Positions 8,238-18,881 of a stretch of 64,000 nt of DNA are shown here, piece after piece. The notes under the pieces were generated by a model. That model ran no database searches and was not told where the DNA came from. It saw only the letters and a program-made list of their open reading frames with translations. The stretch is taken from contig NZ_QBKZ01000013.1 in NCBI RefSeq assembly GCF_003056725.1, positions 81,295 to 145,294 of the forward strand. Direction: 5' to 3'. Position 1 is the first letter of the stretch, and every line of letters starts with the position of its first letter. A program made the translations under genes and the position numbers. This stretch comes from Mangrovicoccus ximenensis (GTDB taxonomy: Bacteria > Pseudomonadota > Alphaproteobacteria > Rhodobacterales > Rhodobacteraceae).

Positions 8238-9308
8238 ATGAGTGACTTCCACGAACGCGTTGCGCAGCTCTCCAGCCGCTCCAAGCTCGCCGGGCGGCAG
8301 GCCCTGAGGGAAGAGGCCACCAAGACCCCGGTCATCCTTCCCTTCCTGCAGGCGCTCGGCTTCGACGTGTTCAACCTTGACGAGGTCATCCCGGAATTCA
8401 TCGCGGATGTCGGCACCAAGAAGGGCGAGAAGGTCGATTTCGCCGTCAAGATCGACGGAAAGATCGCCATGCTCGTCGAATGCAAGCCGGTGAACGCAAA
8501 GCTGGGCGACATCCAATTCAACCAGCTCTTCCGATATTTCTCGGTGACCGAGGCAAGGCTGGCGATCCTGACGAACGGGCGCGAGGCCTGGTTCTTCTCC
8601 GACACGGACGAACCGAACAAGATGGACGCGCGGCCGTTCTTCAAGTTCGATTTCCAGAATTTCGACAAGCCGCAGGTCGAGGAACTGGCCCGGTTCCAGA
8701 AGCCGAATTTCGCCATCGACGCCATCGTCGAGGCCGCGTCGAACCTGAAATACACCCGGGCGGCGGCAAACTACCTCAGGAAGCAGCTCGACGATCCCGA
8801 TGACGATTTCATCAAGCTGGCCGGGCGCCAGATCCACGAGGGCTCGATCACCCGCAACGTCGCGGAACAGCTGAAGCCTGCCGTGCAGGCAGCGCTCGAC
8901 GAGGTCATCCGCGACCGGATCCAGGACAAGCTCGGCGTGACCTTCAGCGGCGAGAAGAAGGCTGCCCCCGAACCCGAACCCGCCCCGCAGGAACCAGCCG
9001 CGGAGGACGATGACGGCATCGTCACCACCGAAGACGAGATTTCCGGCCATCTGATCGTGCGGGCCATCGCCGCGCGCCTCGTGCCGGTCGAGCGCATCGC
9101 CATCCGCGACGCCCGCAGCTACTGCGCCATCCTGATGGACAACAACAACCGCAAGCCGATCTGCCGCCTCTATTTCAACTCGGCAACCACCCGCCATGTC
9201 GGCATCTTCGACCCGGAAAAGACCGAGGCGAAGCACAAGGTGGCAGGCCCCGAGGACCTCTACCGCTTCGCCGACCAGCTGGAGGACGTCATCCGGGCCT
9301 ATGCCTGA
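8238..9308 (+). CDS. Stand-alone HsdR_N-type (PD-(D/E)XK) restriction endonuclease-like protein
   Basis: 356 residues from ATG with AAAGGG about 9 nt upstream. Residues 1-170 form a type I restriction HsdR N-terminal-like nuclease domain: a helical start, E53, then the catalytic strand [10 protein letters not shown] with D67 and the MLVECKP strand with E81-x-K83. A charged linker rich in Glu, Pro and Ala (about 235-255) leads to a compact C-terminal domain (about 258-350; [36 protein letters not shown]). There is no helicase motor, no HsdM/HsdS neighbour and no methylase in the window. Proteins of this layout occur in phages and islands; function unproven. The AT-richer upstream 50 nt (8155-8205) differ from the surroundings. 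Confidence 0.75.
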   Translation: MSDFHERVAQLSSRSKLAGRQALREEATKTPVILPFLQALGFDVFNLDEVIPEFIADVGTKKGEKVDFAVKIDGKIAMLVECKPVNAKLGDIQFNQLFRYFSVTEARLAILTNGREAWFFSDTDEPNKMDARPFFKFDFQNFDKPQVEELARFQKPNFAIDAIVEAASNLKYTRAAANYLRKQLDDPDDDFIKLAGRQIHEGSITRNVAEQLKPAVQAALDEVIRDRIQDKLGVTFSGEKKAAPEPEPAPQEPAAEDDDGIVTTEDEISGHLIVRAIAARLVPVERIAIRDARSYCAILMDNNNRKPICRLYFNSATTRHVGIFDPEKTEAKHKVAGPEDLYRFADQLEDVIRAYA

Positions 9309-9377
9309 GCAGGCTGCGGAGGCGCCCCGCCGGATGCGGCCGGCCGGGCGCCAGGGGACGCCCGCCGCCCGGCCCCC

Positions 9378-11336
<1,959 letters not shown>

Positions 11337-11472
11337 CGGTTGCCCCTAGGTCTTGTAGTTCGACGGTCAGGATAGGCTAATTGGGGGGGAGGGAAAAGGG
11401 GCCGCATTCCGCGGATGCAACCGAGTTCCGCAGATGCCGGTTTGGCAGGCGATTCCGTTGCGGAAAGGCCGG

Positions 11473-11580
11473 TCAGGCGGCAGGGCTGCGCAGCCGGATC
11501 ACCGCCGCGGCGCCCAGCATGGCGCAGAGCGCGCCGGTCACGCCGGTCCAGCCGCCCTGCCCCCAGGCCATTTCAGGCGC
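11473..11580 (-). pseudogene. Membrane transporter (MFS-like) C-terminal remnant
   Basis: About 35 codons before a stop: a W-G-Q-G-G-W-T-G-V-T-G turn then a hydrophobic helix (ALCAMLGAAAVIRLR) and a short basic end. This resembles the last membrane helix of MFS transporters. Everything upstream of 11580 is unrecognisable. Identification rests on a short, low-complexity segment and is tentative. Confidence 0.35.
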
Positions 11581-11994
11581 GGATCGACACCGCGGCCCTG
11601 GCTGCAGGCCCTGATCGGGAGGCGCCCGGCAAATGTGGCCCCGGTGGCCGTCGCGCACAAGACGGCGCGGGCGCTCCGGGCCATGATCCGGCGCGAAGAG
11701 GCCTGCAGGCCTCCGGCGGCATTCATGGCCGCCGCCTGACTGGGATCAGCGCCGCCCGCATGGCGGCGCTGGCTTGCGAGGGAAACATGCGATGATGGCA
11801 GACCCGGGCAAAAGCGGGTCCGCAAAGGTCCCTGGAACGATGCGGGCCTGCATGAGATCGTCCATCTGACTGGCCGCCGAACCGCGGAAACCGTCAAGGC
11901 CGGCGGCGGCAACGCCGCGCAAACAGGCCGGATGCACGACGGCAAGCACCGGCATCCCCATTGTCACGGACATCCCTTGCAAGGACGAGATGGT

Positions 11995-12190
11995 CCATGC
12001 GCGCCGTTCTGCCCGAACAGGACGGTGCCGGTGAGGCGCATGATCGAGGCGCCATCCGGGAGCGAGGCCATGGCTGCCACCGGTCCGGGGGACTGCCCGA
12101 ACGCCGGCGGCGTCCGCCCGGCGCTTCACCTCCCTGTTGAGGCGTCCGATCGGCTTGGCGCTGCGAAGCTTGGTGCGGTGCTGCCGTGGA
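11995..12190 (-). mobile_element. IS256-family transposase C-terminal remnant
   Basis: Reading the minus strand, 12187 to about 12103 gives PRQHRTKLRSAKP followed by IGRLNREVKRRADAAG, matching the alphaproteobacterial IS256 (mutator) segment F-P-R-Q-H-R-T-K-L-H-S-T-N-P-I-E-R-L-N-x-E-V-K-R-R. After about 35 nt of non-matching sequence a second frame (12069-12002) reads SLPDGASIMRLTGTVLFGQN, matching the next transposase stretch (I-F-P-N-x-x-S-I-I-R-L-x-G-x-V-L-L/F-E-Q-N). The conserved catalytic Glu of ...E-R-L-N... is replaced by Gly. The N-terminal part and inverted ends are not recognisable. This is an old, dead copy. Confidence 0.65.
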
Positions 12191-14224
12191 GCTCGCGCCG
12201 CCGGGCCCGAACCGACGGCGCCGCGATGGCGCCGGTCCGGCACCGCCACGGCAGGATCAGCCCGGTCCGGATCGGTGCCTGGCAGACGGAAGCGCGTCCG
12301 CGGGTCCCGGCAAGCGCCGGTGCCGCATCGCCGCATTCCCGCCGGACATGGGGTCTCCGGGCCGGTGGGCCGCCGCGGCAATCCGCATGAGGTCACGCCG
12401 GTCCGCACTAGCGGATGGGCGGACCGCACAGGCCGGGCGCTTCATGAAGACGCTGCAGGCGGCGGATGCCCGGCTGATGATACTTGGAGGATTGCCGGAA
12501 CGGCATGGCGTGTTGCTCGGGCGATTGCCGCTGCGGACAGCCGCCCGGACGATCCGGAGTGCAAGGCAGGGCGACCCTTGTGCGCAGCGGCCTGGTCCGA
12601 AAGAGGCCTCTTGCCGCGATCTTCGCGCAGCGTGACAGGACGGCCGGGCAGGGGCCCGGAGGGTGCGCAGGCCCCAGCCGCACCCGGCGGTTGTGGACAT
12701 GGCGGCGGCGGGAGCCGTTTTTCGATCCCGTCGCGGCGCCGGCATGTCCGGCGCGGTCGCGATGACGGCGCCTCGCCACGCCCCTGACGGGTGACGGCCG
12801 CGATCGGTCCGTGCGGCGTTGAAACGGGATGGCTGGCATCGAATGCGCTCCGCCAGCGCGCGGGCGACTGAACCGCCGGGCACTTCCGGAGCGGAAATCG
12901 GCGGACAACATCCGATGACAGGCACCGGTAACAGGGCAGCGGTTTTCGGTCACGCCGAAGAAGAGCCGCGGGCGTCCTTTGACGGCATCGGGGCGGAGCA
13001 ATGTCGCGTGATCCTCCGGCGCCGGCGGATAGCGTCCGTCAAGCAGCGCCTTCGCTGCAGCTTCCGCCAGGAAACGAGGCGCCGGGCTTGCAGACGGATG
13101 GCCAGACTTGGTCCCTCGTTTCAAGGCTGGCCGTGCGAACGCATTGCACCGTTCGGGGCGGCCAGGGTGTCGACCTGCGTCCGGGGGCCTTTCCCTGCGG
13201 TGCCCCGATGCCGACCAGTCCTGCTTGAGCTGCAACACCTCCGGCTGCTCGCCCGCCGCGCCGCATTCTTGGGGATGTCTGCGCCCGCGCGCCGCCGCTG
13301 TGGAGTGCATCCCGTGCTGCGCAAAGAGCGTTCTTTGCCTGCGATCGGCATGCCCGCCGGGCAAACGGTCAAGCGTGCGGCCGCCGAGACGGGCGTCTTG
13401 CCCGTTGCCTCTGGATCGGCAGTTGTACCCGCTGATGTCCGGGACTGCGTCTTTTGTCCCTGCCGATGAGGGCAAGCCCGTGGAAGTTGCAGACCGGAGG
13501 TTCCTGGAACGGCGCGTCCCCAGCCGACACTTGCCGCCCGACCGCCTGTCGCAGGCCGGAACCGTTTTGGGCGCTGCTTCGGCAGGCGCTCGTCTCGCTT
13601 AATCTCTGCGGGGGGACGCATTCCGGCCCGTGCATCGGCGGGAAACCGTCCGCAGCGAAGCAGTGCTGGGTTGTCTGCAAGGCGGTGGGGGTGTCCCGCT
13701 TCCTTGATGTGCCCCTCGGCTGCCGTGTGCGGGGGCGTTTGCCCCAGGCGGGCCGGTTCTTGCGGCGATGAGGGAGCTAGGGCCGCGCCGATTTCTCCGG
13801 AAGTCCGTGTGCCGTCGATGCACAGCCCGGTTTTGGCTTTCCGGCCCCTGACGCTGTCGCCGCGTCCGGCCGCCAGCGCCCGGCCTTGGGCGCGGCTGCG
13901 CCGGTGCCGACCTGGCAATCCGGCCGAGACACCCGGAGCAGAAACGGCATCCCGGACGCCCGGATCGGCTGCAGCCTCCGTCCGAGCCGGATTTCGGCCA
14001 TTGCAGAGGCTTCCTCGGGCGTGTGCTGTTCCATGGCCACTGCGTCTGGGGCCGGCCCCGAATTGCCCTCAACTCCGCCCTTGGCGGAGACGGGACATCT
14101 GGGGCAGCCCGTCCGCCGGCCGCGCTGCCGGTCCCGGGACGGGGGAACTGCGGGGAATGCGCCGGGACCATGCCCCGCCCGTGCTTCGGCCGCGCGATCG
14201 CCTGATGCCGCTCCGGGCTGCCGG
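12191..14224 (+). other. Gene-free degraded stretch of about 2 kb
   Basis: No frame shows a recognisable domain, a sensible start or a codon pattern. The only structure noted is a short hairpin near 13320 (GCAAAGA / TCTTTGC, 4-nt loop). It lies between the IS256 remnant and the truncated PPDK-like gene; the flanking region 11581-11994 is equally featureless. Probably the decayed interior of a former mobile or accessory region. Confidence 0.45.
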
Positions 14225-15411
14225 TGGCGCTCGCCCTGGGCGGCCAGCGCCTGGGCCCGGGTCGAGGAAAAGACCAGCTTGCCCACCGCCGCGCCGGGGC
14301 TGGCGGCGATGCCCCCGGCCAGCACGCGGCGCTCGGCCTCGGGATTGACCTGCCAATGCATCAGCTCGTTGAGCGAGCGCGGCGGCACGCGCAGGAGCGC
14401 CTCGTCGCGGGTGATGATCCGGTCCTGCGCCAGCCCGACGACGATTTCGACATTGGCGCGGGCGGTGCGGCGGACCCGGACGGCATCGATCACGCAGAGC
14501 GTGCTTTCCTGGATGACGAACTCGATCTGCATCTCCTCGCGCAGCTTGGCGCGGGCCAATTCGCCGAGGCCGACCAGCTGGTCGAAGATTTCGGGGGCGA
14601 GTTCCTCCAGCGACGGACCGCGCGGGTCGCGTGTCAGGTAGATCGCGGCATGTTTCAGCGCCAGTGCATCGCGGCCCTGGCTCTGGCTCATGTAGCGGCC
14701 GGTGATCTGCGCCTTGCCGGTGGTGGAATTGATGAACTGCATCACCCCCGAGCCGCTCTCGTCCTTGCCGACGCCGAGCGCCATGCGCTGGACAACGAGG
14801 CCGAGCCCGGCATTCTCCGGTGCGCCGCGCGCCTTGCGCAGCAACCGCGCCGAGGTGCCTTCCCAGGCCCGCGCCATCGAGCGCAGCACGCCTGCGAGCT
14901 GTTCGGCCGGCTCCTCCGGGAAGGGCTCGTCGGTCTCCATCTCGTAGATCCGCAGCGCCTCGGCCACGTCGGAGCGCGCCGGGCGCTGCACCGGCGGGAA
15001 GAGATCGGCATCGAGATGGGCGACCTGCACGGCATAGGTATGGATGAAGCGCAGGTAGATGGCATTGGCGGCATCCTCGCCGCGGCGCTGCACCATCACG
15101 GCATGGCGGCGCTCGTTCATGCCGATATTGAGGATCGCGCCCGGCCCGCCCCAGTCGGCGCCCTCGGCGGAGGGGCGCACCGAGACCAGCGGCGTCTCGC
15201 CGAAGAAATCGAGGATCGCCTCGACATCGGTCATCTTGCCCTGCGCGATATGGCGGACGGTCTCGAAGCTGAGCGCGACGGTCGTGAGCACCGGCATGTC
15301 GAGCCGGACCAGGCGCTGCAGGCATTTCGCGCGGCCGCCATGCTGGTCCACCGTGATCGTCGCCGTCTTGGTGATCTCGGTGAAGGCCTTGAAGGTCAGG
15401 TGTTTCAGCAA
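14225..15411 (-). pseudogene. Pyruvate phosphate dikinase-like gene, N-terminal half only
   Basis: Likely starts at TTG with GGAGGAG about 12 nt upstream (no closer ATG fits). About 395 residues follow the PEP/pyruvate-binding ATP-grasp fold: GGRAKCLQRLVRLDMPVLTT near the start, ETPLVSVRPSAEGADWGGPG, the AWEGTSARLLRKARG and VMQFINSTTGKAQITGRY segments. It breaks at AASPGAAVGKLVFSSTRAQA.. LAAQGE, just ahead of the TxGGMTSHAAVVAR loop holding the phosphorylated histidine, and runs into unrelated sequence. Full PPDKs are about 870-890 residues, so the swivelling His domain and the PEP barrel are lost and the product cannot interconvert PEP and pyruvate. Confidence 0.75.
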
Positions 15412-15568
15412 GGGCCCGGTCTCCTCCGTCGCGTCCCGGCCCGGAGGCTACACCGCGGCCGGGCGGAGGCCAAGCGCTGCGAAGGTCCCGGGCACAACAT
15501 GGCCGGACCCGGCCGCCGCCGTGCCGGAATCCCGGAGGGCGCGCGGTCCGCCCCCGGCAGCGCGCCGA

Positions 15569-15589
15569 TCGGAAAAGACATGCGGTCTT
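15569..15589 (+). repeat. 21-nt direct repeat, copy 1
   Basis: Identical on the same strand to 35804-35824. The core AAGAC-ATGCG-GTCTT is an inverted repeat with 5-nt arms. This copy lies exactly at the 3' limit of the lipase remnant. A partial reverse copy (GCATGTCTTGTTCCG) lies at about 21076-21090 beside a long hairpin. Confidence 0.6.
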
Positions 15590-16093
15590 ACCTTTCGGGC
15601 TCATGGCGAGCACATTCCCGACATGCGCAAAGCCCAGACCTTTTGGCGGCAGGCCGCAGACCAAGTCATCGGCGCGCTGGATGTTCAGGACCCAATGCCT
15701 GCCCTTCGGCCGCTCCGCCTTCTTGAACGCGCGGATCCGCTGCGTCAGCGGCGAGGCGAAACCGATCGTCGGCCCCACAGGGACGCCCCCACGATCTGCG
15801 CCGACGCTGCCCCCAGCGAGTGGCCGATGATCAGCTTGGGCGGCTCCGGCATGCCGGACACGGACGCATGGACCGTCTGCGCATGCTTGAGGAAGCCCGC
15901 ATGCCATGCATGTTTTCCGCTGTCTCCCGTCGCGGCCTGTCGGACGCCCCTGTCGTCGGCATCCATGTTGATGCCAAGCCAGTCATGGACCTCGTTCGAT
16001 CCATCGATCAGACGCGAGCCGCCGGACGTCGCTGCCGCCTGGACCCCATTGCTGTCCGGCCGTGCGACGATCTGGCCGTCTGCCCTGCCTCAC
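15590..16093 (-). pseudogene. Lipase class 3-like hydrolase, frameshifted and truncated
   Basis: The upper frame reads RLIDGSNEVHDWLGINMD, then KHAWHAGFLKHAQTV and the nucleophile motif PKLIIGHSLGAASAQIVGASL (Ser in GHSLG). Near 15770-15782 the homology moves to another frame, GPTIGFASPLTQRIR, then HWVLNIQRADDLVCGLPP (with the catalytic Asp region) and HVGNVLAMSPKG. The usual cytosolic/secreted lipase-3 order is kept, so a single indel in a G/C run explains the shift. Upstream of about 16093 a stop blocks the frame and no start or signal peptide is found. The 3' limit coincides with the 21-nt repeat. Confidence 0.6.
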
Positions 16094-16241
16094 GGACAGG
16101 CCGGCCAGAGCCCCTTGCCGCGGCCGGAGCCTGAAGCCCGCCCCGCCTTGCCACGTCCCGAAGTCCCTGCGCAATCACATGAGGCAAGGATTGCAGAAGG
16201 ATGACCTTCTGCGGGACAAGGCTTCGCCTGCCCGTCCCGGC

Positions 16242-16451
16242 TCAGCCCGCCTGGCTCATCCCCATGCTGGCAAGCACCGCCTGGGCGCGGTCTTCCTCGA
16301 CATAGAGCTTGTCGCAATAGGGGCATTCGACATAGCCGCGGTCGGGGTCGAGCGTCAGCCAGACGCGGGGATGTCCCAATGCGCCCTCGCCGCCGTCGCA
16401 GGCCACGCGATGGGCCGAAGTGATCTGGAACTCGGGCGGTCTGATGGCCAT
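16242..16451 (-). CDS. Small zinc-finger (CHCC) domain protein
   Basis: 69 residues from the ATG whose GGAGGAG site is 8 nt upstream; a GTG 9 nt earlier would overlap that site. The core is ACDGG..GHPRVWLTLD, then YVECPYCDKLYVEE, giving a Cys/His/Cys/Cys set typical of zf-CHCC proteins related to the NDUFS6 subunit of complex I and widely conserved next to unrelated genes in Rhodobacterales. Probably binds one zinc ion; a role in respiratory complex assembly is plausible by family only. It is divergent from the ABC ATPase gene at 16559. Confidence 0.85.
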   Translation of the reverse strand: MAIRPPEFQITSAHRVACDGGEGALGHPRVWLTLDPDRGYVECPYCDKLYVEEDRAQAVLASMGMSQAG

Positions 16452-16558
16452 GGGGTGCACTCCTCCTGCTTGCCGGGGCGCGCCGATGCGCTTAGGTCGG
16501 GGTTACGGGAACGGTCCCTGCCGGGCAAGCGGTCCCTTCAGCTATACTAGAGGCCAGG

Positions 16559-17497
16559 ATGTCACAGAACGCAATCGAGATCGAAGGACTGCGCAAGACC
16601 TACGCTGCGCAGAAGGGACAGCCGGCCAAGGAAGCCCTCAAAGGCGTCGATCTGAAAATCCCGCAAGGGTCCATCTTCGGCCTGCTCGGCCCCAACGGCG
16701 CCGGAAAATCGACGATGATCAACATCCTCGCCGGGCTGGTCAACAAGACTGCCGGGACGGTGCGGATCTGGGGCTTCGACCAGGACGTGAACCCGCGCCA
16801 GTCGCGCGCCTCGATCGGGGTCATGCCGCAGGAGCTGAACATGGACCCGTTCTTCTCGGCCCGCGGCGCGCTCGACGTGCAGGCCGGGCTCTACGGGGTG
16901 CCGCGCAGCCAGCGCCGGACCGACGAGATCCTCGAGCTGATCGGCCTGACCGACAAGGCGGACGCCTATTCGCGCACGCTTTCCGGCGGCATGCGGCGGC
17001 GGCTGCTGCTGGGCAAGGCGCTGGTCCATGCCCCGCATGTGCTGGTGCTCGACGAGCCGACCGCGGGCGTCGACATCGAACTGCGCCAGATGCTGTGGCG
17101 CAACGTGCGGCGCCTCAACGAGCAGGGCATGACCATCATCCTGACCACGCATTACCTGGAAGAGGCCCAGGACATGTGCGGCGAGATCGCGATCATCAAC
17201 CAGGGCGAGCTGATCGTGCAGGACACCACGCCGAACCTGCTGGGCCGCCTCGATGCCAAGACGCTGGTGATCGAGCCCGAAGAGGCGCCCGCGGCCCTGC
17301 CCGCCATCGACGGCGTCGAGGTCACCACCCGCCCCGGCGGCGCCATCGCCTTCGACTACCGCCGCAGCCGCACCGCCCCGGGCGCGATCCTCGAAGCGGT
17401 GCGCAATGCGGGCATCCATATCCGCGACGTCCGCACCGAAGAGGCCGATCTGGAGGACGTGTTCCTCGCCCTCACCCGCAAGCCTGCCGCGGCCTGA
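16559..17497 (+). CDS. ABC-2 type transporter ATP-binding protein
   Basis: 312 residues. Walker A GLLGPNGAGKST (about residue 43), Q-loop GVMPQELNMDPFF, signature LSGGMRRRLLLGKAL, Walker B VLVLDEPTAGVD and switch TTHYLEEAQ are intact. The F-x-L-L-G-P-N-G-A-G-K-S-T and P-Q-E-L-x-x-D styles match YadG-like export ATPases. A TATACT box lies about 11 nt before the ATG (16543-16548) with AGAGG between them. The partner ABC-2 permease normally follows directly, but the next sequence is a degenerate VPLPA-CTERM paralogue; the permease is either lost or elsewhere. Confidence 0.88.
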   Translation: MSQNAIEIEGLRKTYAAQKGQPAKEALKGVDLKIPQGSIFGLLGPNGAGKSTMINILAGLVNKTAGTVRIWGFDQDVNPRQSRASIGVMPQELNMDPFFSARGALDVQAGLYGVPRSQRRTDEILELIGLTDKADAYSRTLSGGMRRRLLLGKALVHAPHVLVLDEPTAGVDIELRQMLWRNVRRLNEQGMTIILTTHYLEEAQDMCGEIAIINQGELIVQDTTPNLLGRLDAKTLVIEPEEAPAALPAIDGVEVTTRPGGAIAFDYRRSRTAPGAILEAVRNAGIHIRDVRTEEADLEDVFLALTRKPAAA

Positions 17498-17672
17498 GCC
17501 CCGGCCTTGCGCAACACCGTGCCGCACCGGAAGGGCTTTGGCTTTCGGCGGTACTGTTCCACGATCGTGGCATTGGCGCTTCCTTGCCTCCGGAAGCCGG
17601 TTTCCGGAAAGGAGCTCTGCGTGCCACGATTCCCGGAGATGTTTTCCCGCTCGCATGGCCGCGACATGCGGC

Positions 17673-18209
17673 ATGGCCGAAGCCGATACGCTGGATTTCA
17701 AGTCCTCCTTCCGGGACAGTGCCTCGCCCGCCACAGTGGATCCGCGGCAGGAGCTGATCCATGTCGAGGGGGTCGTCCACGGGCGCCAGGACAATGCCGC
17801 CGGCCCCGCCGTCGGCGTGGAAATCACCTACAGCTCGGGCAGCCATGGCGTCGGCACCTATGACTTCGGCAGCTCCGGCGACCCCAGGTTCAACATCTGG
17901 ACAGTCGCTGACGGCGCCGTGACGCGCGCCAATGCCGTGTCCTGGGGCCAGGACAACACATCGCCGGACGTGACATGCTGCACCTTGGGGGGCGCGACCT
18001 TCAACCTCAGCACGTCCCTGATCGCCGGCGCACTGACCGGCTCCCCGCGGAGCGTCGTTTTCAGCATGCGCTGCCAGGCAACCTTCACGCCGCTTGCGGA
18101 AGTGCCGCTGCCAAGGGCTGTCCTGGCGCTGGCAGCGGCACTCCGCATGCTGGGCGCCCCGTGCAGCCGGCGCGCGTTCCGCAGCCGCGTGGGCCTTGCC
18201 GGACCCTGA
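17673..18209 (+). pseudogene. Decayed paralogue of the adjacent VPLPA-CTERM protein
   Basis: The frame aligns along its length with the protein at 18332-18874: G-V-V-H-G against G-T-I-Y-G, then VEITYSSGSHGVGTYDFG against IEVTLNSGGYGLGTYTAG, N-I-W-T-V against N-L-W-I-V, T-C-C-T-L against G-C-C-S-L, and EVPLPRAVLALAAAL against TPVPLPAAGLALPAAI. It lacks a signal peptide: the best starts (17655 or 17673) lead straight into the mature-like region, and the C-terminal helix is interrupted by Arg. These losses suggest a tandem duplicate in decay, though an expressed cytosolic form cannot be excluded. Confidence 0.55.
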
Positions 18210-18331
18210 TCTGCCCCAGAGGCCCCCGGAGCTAAATTGAACCGAAATTGAACTTGCCTGGCGCGCCATGGCAGGGGAGAGTTCCGGCACCCTCCGCAGG
18301 AGGCAAAGACCTCTATCCAAAGGACATTTCG

Positions 18332-18874
18332 ATGAAGATGACACTCCCCCTGGCGGTTGCCGGGGTCGTTGCCCTGTGCGGCGGCGCCGCCCAGGCGACC
18401 ACCTATACCTTCGGCTTCAGCTTCCTTGACGCGCTGACCGGCAACCAGGTCGAGGGCACGATCTATGGCCTGCGCGAGCACACCCATACCACGGTCGTGG
18501 ATGCGACGCGGATCGAGGTGACGTTGAACTCAGGCGGCTACGGCCTCGGAACCTATACCGCCGGCGGCATCGAAAACCTGTGGATCGTCAGCGGCGGCCA
18601 AGTTGCCGCAGCCGATTTCAGGTCACATGGTCCGGACGGAACCGGCGCGGACGCCGGCTGCTGTTCCCTGATGTTCTGGACCACCTCGCATGACGGCATC
18701 TATGCCGGGCTGTCCGACGATGGCGATTACCACATCAGCCCCGCCTCCAAGGTGACCTTCACCCAGCTTTCCGCGACGCCGGTTCCGCTGCCTGCGGCCG
18801 GGCTGGCCCTGCCTGCCGCGATCGGCGCGCTGGCCATCACCCGCGCGCGCCGCCGCAAGGCCCGCGCGGCGTGA
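18332..18874 (+). CDS. Exported VPLPA-CTERM sorting-domain protein
   Basis: 180 residues, started at ATG with AAAGGA 7 nt upstream. Signal peptide MKMTLPLAVAGVVALCGGAA with cleavage near AQA. The body is beta-rich with TYTFGFSFLDALTGNQVEGT, a Cys pair (A-G-C-C-S-L) and ends TPVPLPAAGLALPAAIGALA followed by R-A-R-R-R-K: the VPLPA motif, hydrophobic helix and basic tail of the VPLPA-CTERM class, which is processed by an exosortase (XrtD type) in Rhodobacterales. No exosortase gene is in the window. Function of the body is unknown; the paralogue upstream indicates a tandem duplication. Confidence 0.8.
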   Translation: MKMTLPLAVAGVVALCGGAAQATTYTFGFSFLDALTGNQVEGTIYGLREHTHTTVVDATRIEVTLNSGGYGLGTYTAGGIENLWIVSGGQVAAADFRSHGPDGTGADAGCCSLMFWTTSHDGIYAGLSDDGDYHISPASKVTFTQLSATPVPLPAAGLALPAAIGALAITRARRRKARAA

Positions 18875-18881
18875 GCGCCCG

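Noticed and set aside
9342..9374. Hairpin between the HsdR_N gene and parE as a bidirectional terminator
   Set aside because: Arms of only 9 bp with a 15-nt loop and no T run; could be chance in GC-rich DNA.
14069..15907. Very long alternative minus-strand frame covering the PPDK-like and lipase regions
   Set aside because: Only a short segment (lipase second half after the frameshift) is meaningful; the remainder is out of frame with PPDK and without codon bias.
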